The notes under the pieces: generated by a model
The model's database searches: none
Seen by the model: only the letters and a program-made list of their open reading frames with translations
Told to the model about the DNA's origin: nothing
NCBI GenBank assembly: GCA_025356445.1
Contig: JANXSZ010000057.1
Location: forward strand, 1-35,372
Length of the DNA: 35,372 nt
Direction of reading: 5' to 3'
From: Betaproteobacteria bacterium
Lineage (GTDB): Bacteria > Pseudomonadota > Gammaproteobacteria > Burkholderiales > Burkholderiaceae_C
Shown: piece after piece, positions 32,115-35,372 of the stretch
Position numbering within the stretch: the stretch's first letter is position 1
Layout: each line of letters begins with the position of its first letter
Made by a program: the position numbers and the translations under genes

Positions 32115-32173
32115 GCAAAGAGGCGTCCTGACCCCGCCTTTTCACGACACCATCACAACAAAGAGACAACACC

Positions 32174-33163
32174 ATGCCTTCATTTTTCAAACGTATTTTG
32201 ATAGCATCCGCCGCCCTATTGGCCTGCACTGCACCTCATTTTGTGCAGGCCCAATCGGCCTACCCTGACCGGCCTATCACGCTCGTCGTTCCTTTCGCAG
32301 CCGGTGGCCCTACCGATGTGGTGGCCCGGATGATTGCGATCCCGATGGGCAAATCATTGGGGCAGGGGGTGTTGGTCGAAAACACGGTGGGTGCGGGGGG
32401 AACGATTGCGGCGAACAAGGTGGCCAAATCAGCTCCCAATGGCTACACCATCTTCATCCACCACATGGGCATGGCCACAGCGCCTGCGCTGTACAAAAAA
32501 CTCAGCTTTGACCCGCTGAATGATTTTGAGTACATCGGTCAAGTGGTCGATGTGCCAATGACGCTGTTGGCCCGCAAAGACTTTCCGGCGACCAATTTCG
32601 CTGAGCTGCTGGCCTACGTCAAAATCAACAAAGAGAAGGTGTCGCTGGCCAATGCGGGTCTGGGAGCGGTGTCGCACCTGTGCGGTTTGCTGTTCCAAAG
32701 CCAGATTGGCGTGGAGCTGAACACCATCCCCTACAAAGGCACCGGCCCGGCGATGAACGATTTGCTGGGTGGGCAGGTGGATTTGCTGTGCGACCAGACC
32801 ACGCAAACCGTGCCGATGATCAAAGAAGGCCGTATCAAGGTGTACGGCGTGACCACGTTGAACCGCCTTTCCGCATTGCCCAATGTGCCCACGCTGGACG
32901 AGCAGGGTCTGAAGGGCTTTGAGGTGAAAGTCTGGCACGGCATGTACGCTGCCAAAGGCACACCCAAGCCGATTCTGGACAAAATCAACGCTGCCCTGCG
33001 TGTGGCCATGCAAGACCCCAGCGTCAAACAGCGGTTGGCCGATTTGAGCTGCGACATTGCACCGCTGGACAAAATTACCCCCGCTGGACTCAAAACCCAC
33101 CTGGAAGCAGAGATTGCCAAGTGGACGCCGGTTATCAAGAAGGCCGGTATTTACGCTGACTGA
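32174..33163 (+). CDS. Bug/TctC-family periplasmic solute receptor 4
   Basis: 329 residues; CAAAGAGAC precedes the ATG. Signal peptide FKRILIASAALLACTAPHFVQA with probable cleavage before QSAY (near residue 26). Mature part: VVPFAAGGPTDVVARMIA, ENTVGAGGTIAANK, IPYKGTGPAMNDLLGGQ and a run of conserved residues to KAGIYAD. It closes the second catabolic operon. The carboxylate-binding family and the neighbours suggest it binds the di- or tricarboxylic substrate of that operon. No TctA/TctB partner is present. Confidence 0.9.
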   Translation: MPSFFKRILIASAALLACTAPHFVQAQSAYPDRPITLVVPFAAGGPTDVVARMIAIPMGKSLGQGVLVENTVGAGGTIAANKVAKSAPNGYTIFIHHMGMATAPALYKKLSFDPLNDFEYIGQVVDVPMTLLARKDFPATNFAELLAYVKINKEKVSLANAGLGAVSHLCGLLFQSQIGVELNTIPYKGTGPAMNDLLGGQVDLLCDQTTQTVPMIKEGRIKVYGVTTLNRLSALPNVPTLDEQGLKGFEVKVWHGMYAAKGTPKPILDKINAALRVAMQDPSVKQRLADLSCDIAPLDKITPAGLKTHLEAEIAKWTPVIKKAGIYAD

Positions 33164-33211
33164 GCGGACATACGGTTTGCACGGTCTTTGCCGCAGTGGC
33201 AGACTGCATCC

Positions 33212-34270
33212 ATGACGATGCCAATTCAGTTCTCCCTCCCTTCCATCCCCGATTTGGGGGACGCTGCGCTGGCCATGGACTTGCAGCATGTTCTCGACTG
33301 CAAAACCAAGCCCCAAGGTGCACTGGGCCAGTTGGAAGTGCTGGCGGTGCAGCTGGGCTTGATTCTGGGCACCGAAACGCCCCGTCTTGTCGCGCCGCAA
33401 TTGCTGGTGTTCGCCGGTGATCACGGCCTTGCGGCGCAAGGCGTATCGGCTTACACCAGTGATGCCACATGGCAAATGGTGAACAACATCCTCGCTGGCG
33501 GTGCCGCTGTCAGCGTGCTGGCACGCCAACACGGCTTGGCGCTGACGGTGGTGGATTGCGGTGTCCAGCATGATTTTTTACCCGCTGGGCAAACCGAACG
33601 TGCAGGTGCCGATGGCTTGCCCAACTTGCTCATCCGAAAAAGTGCAGCGGGTACGGCGGATTCTTCCCAGCAGCCTGCCATGACGGTTGAGCAATGCCAG
33701 CAGGCCATGGCACAGGGTTTGGCGCTGGTGCAGGCAATGCCAGGTAATGCGCTGCTGTTGGGTGACACGGGCATCGGTAACAGCTCATCAGCTTCGCTGC
33801 TGCTGGCCCGTTTGGCCGAGCTGGACATCACCGTTTGTACCGGTACCCACACCGGGCTTGATGCGGATGCCGTGCTGCGTAAAACGACAATTTTGGCGCG
33901 CGTCCTGCAACGCCATGCGCACGCGGCGGGCCCGATGGCGGCGCTGGCGGCGTTTGGGGGCTACGAGATCGCCACCATGGTGGGGGCGGTGCTGCAAGCC
34001 GCCCACGAGCGCCGGGTGATGCTGGTTGACGGTTTTACCGCCAGCGCGGCAGTGATGGTGGCGCAGGCCTTTGCGCCCCACGTGGTGCAGCGCTGTGTCT
34101 TTGCACACCACTCGGGCGAGCGTAACCATGCGCTGATGATGGACCGACTGGGTGCAGAGCCGTTACTCAGCATGGGTCTGCGTTCAGGGGACGGCTCTGG
34201 CGCAGCACTGGCGTGGCCTTTGCTGGAATCAGCTTGTCGGGTGCTGAACGAGATGGCGACGCGGGAATAA
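33212..34270 (+). CDS. cobT: Nicotinate-nucleotide--dimethylbenzimidazole phosphoribosyltransferase CobT
   Basis: 352 residues from ATG 33212; a TTG at 33188 would add eight residues. CobT makes alpha-ribazole phosphate from the lower base and nicotinate mononucleotide, for the B12 nucleotide loop. Family features: KTKPQGALGQLE at the N-terminus, VFAGDHGLAAQGVS, LGDTGIGNSSSA, LVDGFTASAA and GLRSGDGSGAALA near the end. Two positions usually held by glutamate in the active site are aspartate here: Asp185 in GDTGIGN and Asp327 in SGDGSGA. It starts 48 bases after the Bug gene on the same strand and may be co-transcribed with it. cobS is not beside it; a probable cobC is at the other end of the window. 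Confidence 0.92.
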   Translation: MTMPIQFSLPSIPDLGDAALAMDLQHVLDCKTKPQGALGQLEVLAVQLGLILGTETPRLVAPQLLVFAGDHGLAAQGVSAYTSDATWQMVNNILAGGAAVSVLARQHGLALTVVDCGVQHDFLPAGQTERAGADGLPNLLIRKSAAGTADSSQQPAMTVEQCQQAMAQGLALVQAMPGNALLLGDTGIGNSSSASLLLARLAELDITVCTGTHTGLDADAVLRKTTILARVLQRHAHAAGPMAALAAFGGYEIATMVGAVLQAAHERRVMLVDGFTASAAVMVAQAFAPHVVQRCVFAHHSGERNHALMMDRLGAEPLLSMGLRSGDGSGAALAWPLLESACRVLNEMATRE

Positions 34271-34365
34271 GCGCGCAGCGATTGATCGGGCAGTCGAGAG
34301 CATGGCTTTAAAACCAGCGACAATCCGAGTCCTTATAAAAGTTACATGTTCAGTCGATTCCCCGT

Positions 34366-34887
34366 ATGTCCGTTTACACCCTGAGACCCGCAACGCTTCG
34401 CGATGCCAAAGTTATTTCTGAAATCCACTCGGCGTCTGTGCGCGCTGCCTACGAGGGCTTGGTGCCCGACGAGCACCTGAAAGTCATGACGCCTGAGAAG
34501 CGTCTAGGCTACTGGCGCGAAGCCATTGAGTATGGTGAACCCCAGGTTCAAGTGGCGATGGACATGGACACCGTGGTCGGTTTTGTCGGCTACGACCGTT
34601 CACGCGACAAAGGCACACCGCCCACCACCGGTGAAATCTGGGCAATCTACGCCTTGCCCACCTACTGGACGTTGGGCGTGGGCTTGGCCTTGTGGGATGC
34701 CGCCCGCGAAGGTTTGCAAGAAGAAGGCTGTACCAAGGTGTCGGTGTGGGTGCCTCTGCGCAACGAGCGTGCGCTGCGCTTCCATGATTTGGCCGGTTTC
34801 AAGCGTGAGCTGACCACCGCTAAAACCGTGCTGCTGGGTGACTTCAAAATCGAAGAAATGCGCTTGTCGCGCCCCCTTCAGGGTTAA
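34366..34887 (+). CDS. GNAT-family N-acetyltransferase
   Basis: 173 residues. Typical GNAT: the start YTLRPATLRDAKVISEIH, a central strand VVGFVGYDRSRD, IWAIYALPTYWTLGVGLALWD for the acetyl-CoA pyrophosphate loop, and the late VWVPLRNERALRFHDLAGFKRE signature. Substrate unknown; it could be a small amine or a protein N-terminus. The gene is 95 bases after cobT, so it may belong to a separate unit. Its TAA overlaps the stop of the ferredoxin on the opposite strand: both stops come from the same TTAA at 34884-34887. Confidence 0.87.
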   Translation: MSVYTLRPATLRDAKVISEIHSASVRAAYEGLVPDEHLKVMTPEKRLGYWREAIEYGEPQVQVAMDMDTVVGFVGYDRSRDKGTPPTTGEIWAIYALPTYWTLGVGLALWDAAREGLQEEGCTKVSVWVPLRNERALRFHDLAGFKRELTTAKTVLLGDFKIEEMRLSRPLQG

Positions 34888-35171
34888 AACACACTGTCCG
34901 TCAGCACCACATCGCTGAGCGGATAGGCCACGCACGGCAGGATGTAGTCCTCCGCCTTTTCTTCCAGGCTTAGACCCGGCCACGCGATGCGGTAGGCCAC
35001 CTTGCCGCTGCGCAGGCGACACAGACAGGTGCGGCAGGTGCCGTTGCGGCAAGAATTTAAGGGAACATGGCCTGCTTGCTCTGCGGCCACCAGCAGGGGC
35101 AAATCGCTGGGCGCGGCAAACCCCCTGTCATCGTCTTCGTAGCGGGCGGTAAAAACAAGCGGTGCATCCAT
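34884..35171 (-). CDS. Plant-type 2Fe-2S ferredoxin
   Basis: 95 residues. Cluster cysteines in SCRNGTCRTCLC (C-x4-C-x2-C) and a fourth in YILPC about 36 residues on, the standard [2Fe-2S] fold. Small stand-alone ferredoxins of this type carry electrons to oxygenases or reductases; no partner is seen in the window. The gene faces GNAT tail to tail, overlapping by 4 bases at the stops. It lies 60 bases upstream of nothing visible on its own strand except the SDR end, which is read in the same direction. Confidence 0.88.
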   Translation of the reverse strand: MDAPLVFTARYEDDDRGFAAPSDLPLLVAAEQAGHVPLNSCRNGTCRTCLCRLRSGKVAYRIAWPGLSLEEKAEDYILPCVAYPLSDVVLTDSVF

Positions 35172-35231
35172 AGGCGACGAGTTTAGAGCGGCTTAACCCC
35201 GTCTAAACATGCCCAAACGGGCTGATGCGTC

Positions 35232-35372
35232 TCAGCCGCGTGCGATGGTCACGCCGCCATCGACCACCAGCGTCGTTCCCACCACATAATCCCCAGCCCT
35301 TGACGCCAAAAAGATCGCTGCACCGGCCATGTCTTCGTCGGTACCAATGCGTTTGGCGGGGATGCGGTTTTT
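35232..35372 (-). CDS. SDR, C-terminal fragment cut by the window end
   Basis: Translating the minus strand from 35372 gives 46 residues then TGA at 35234-35232. They match the end of a short-chain dehydrogenase: [38 protein letters not shown] and a short tail. The start and catalytic part lie beyond the window. The gene lies on the same strand as the ferredoxin, 60 bases upstream of it, so they may be co-transcribed. Confidence 0.85.
   Translation of the reverse strand, partial: KNRIPAKRIGTDEDMAGAAIFLASRAGDYVVGTTLVVDGGVTIARG

Noticed and set aside
33164-33211. Cobalamin riboswitch before cobT
   Set aside because: The gap is only 48 bases, too short for the B12 aptamer, and no B12-box pattern is seen.
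32429-33571. 380-residue minus-strand frame across the Bug and cobT genes
   Set aside because: It spans two well-supported plus-strand genes and shows no motif; a composition artefact.
1-35372. Prophage, integrative element or insertion sequence as carrier of the cluster
   Set aside because: No integrase, transposase, phage structural gene, tRNA or flanking direct repeat was found in the window.

Overview
The window looks like chromosomal DNA of a betaproteobacterium of the order Burkholderiales, most likely the family Comamonadaceae. The reasons are high GC in most genes, four periplasmic Bug/TctC-type solute receptors, several CoA-dependent catabolic enzymes of Burkholderiales type, and three copies of a short imperfect palindrome of the kind common between genes in that family. 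I see no rRNA, tRNA, CRISPR array, insertion sequence or prophage gene.

Layout. (1) 2-448: the 3' part of a histidine phosphatase, probably CobC of cobalamin assembly. (2) 560-2581: a two-gene Septu-type defence module, an ATPase (PtuA) and an HNH nuclease (PtuB), with visibly lower GC than its surroundings. (3) 2598-3614: an AraC-family regulator. (4) 3714-23487: about 20 kb of same-strand, closely spaced or overlapping genes for a CoA-thioester catabolic pathway: a hotdog thioesterase, an SCP-x thiolase, a split MaoC hydratase pair, two acyl-CoA dehydrogenases, three acyl-CoA ligases, a 2,4-dienoyl-CoA reductase-like SDR, a PaaG-like isomerase, a 17-beta-HSD4-like dehydrogenase, a DUF35 protein with a cysteine-less thiolase-like protein (resembling the steroid side-chain aldolase pair), a family III CoA-transferase, a quinone-oxidoreductase-like MDR protein and three Bug receptors. 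(5) 23614-26127: a membrane diguanylate cyclase and another SDR. (6) 26223-33163: a divergent LysR regulator facing a second catabolic operon (HTD2-like MaoC hydratase, acyl-CoA dehydrogenase, family III CoA-transferase, MmgE/PrpD protein, Bug receptor). (7) 33212-35372: cobT, a GNAT acetyltransferase, a 2Fe-2S ferredoxin and the C-terminal end of an SDR.

How the genes fit together (inference). The long operon holds everything needed to activate a carboxylic acid with CoA, oxidise it, deal with double bonds at odd and even positions, hydrate it, oxidise the alcohol, and cleave carbon-carbon bonds both by thiolysis and possibly by a retro-aldol step. The retro-aldol step would suit an alpha-branched, terpenoid-like or alicyclic side chain. 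The second operon looks built for a di- or tricarboxylic or branched acid that is activated by CoA transfer and taken up with a Bug receptor. Neither substrate can be named from sequence alone. The most notable items are the Septu module, the DUF35/Ltp2-like pair, the relocated catalytic glutamates in two acyl-CoA dehydrogenases, and a CobT with aspartate at two positions normally occupied by catalytic-site glutamate.
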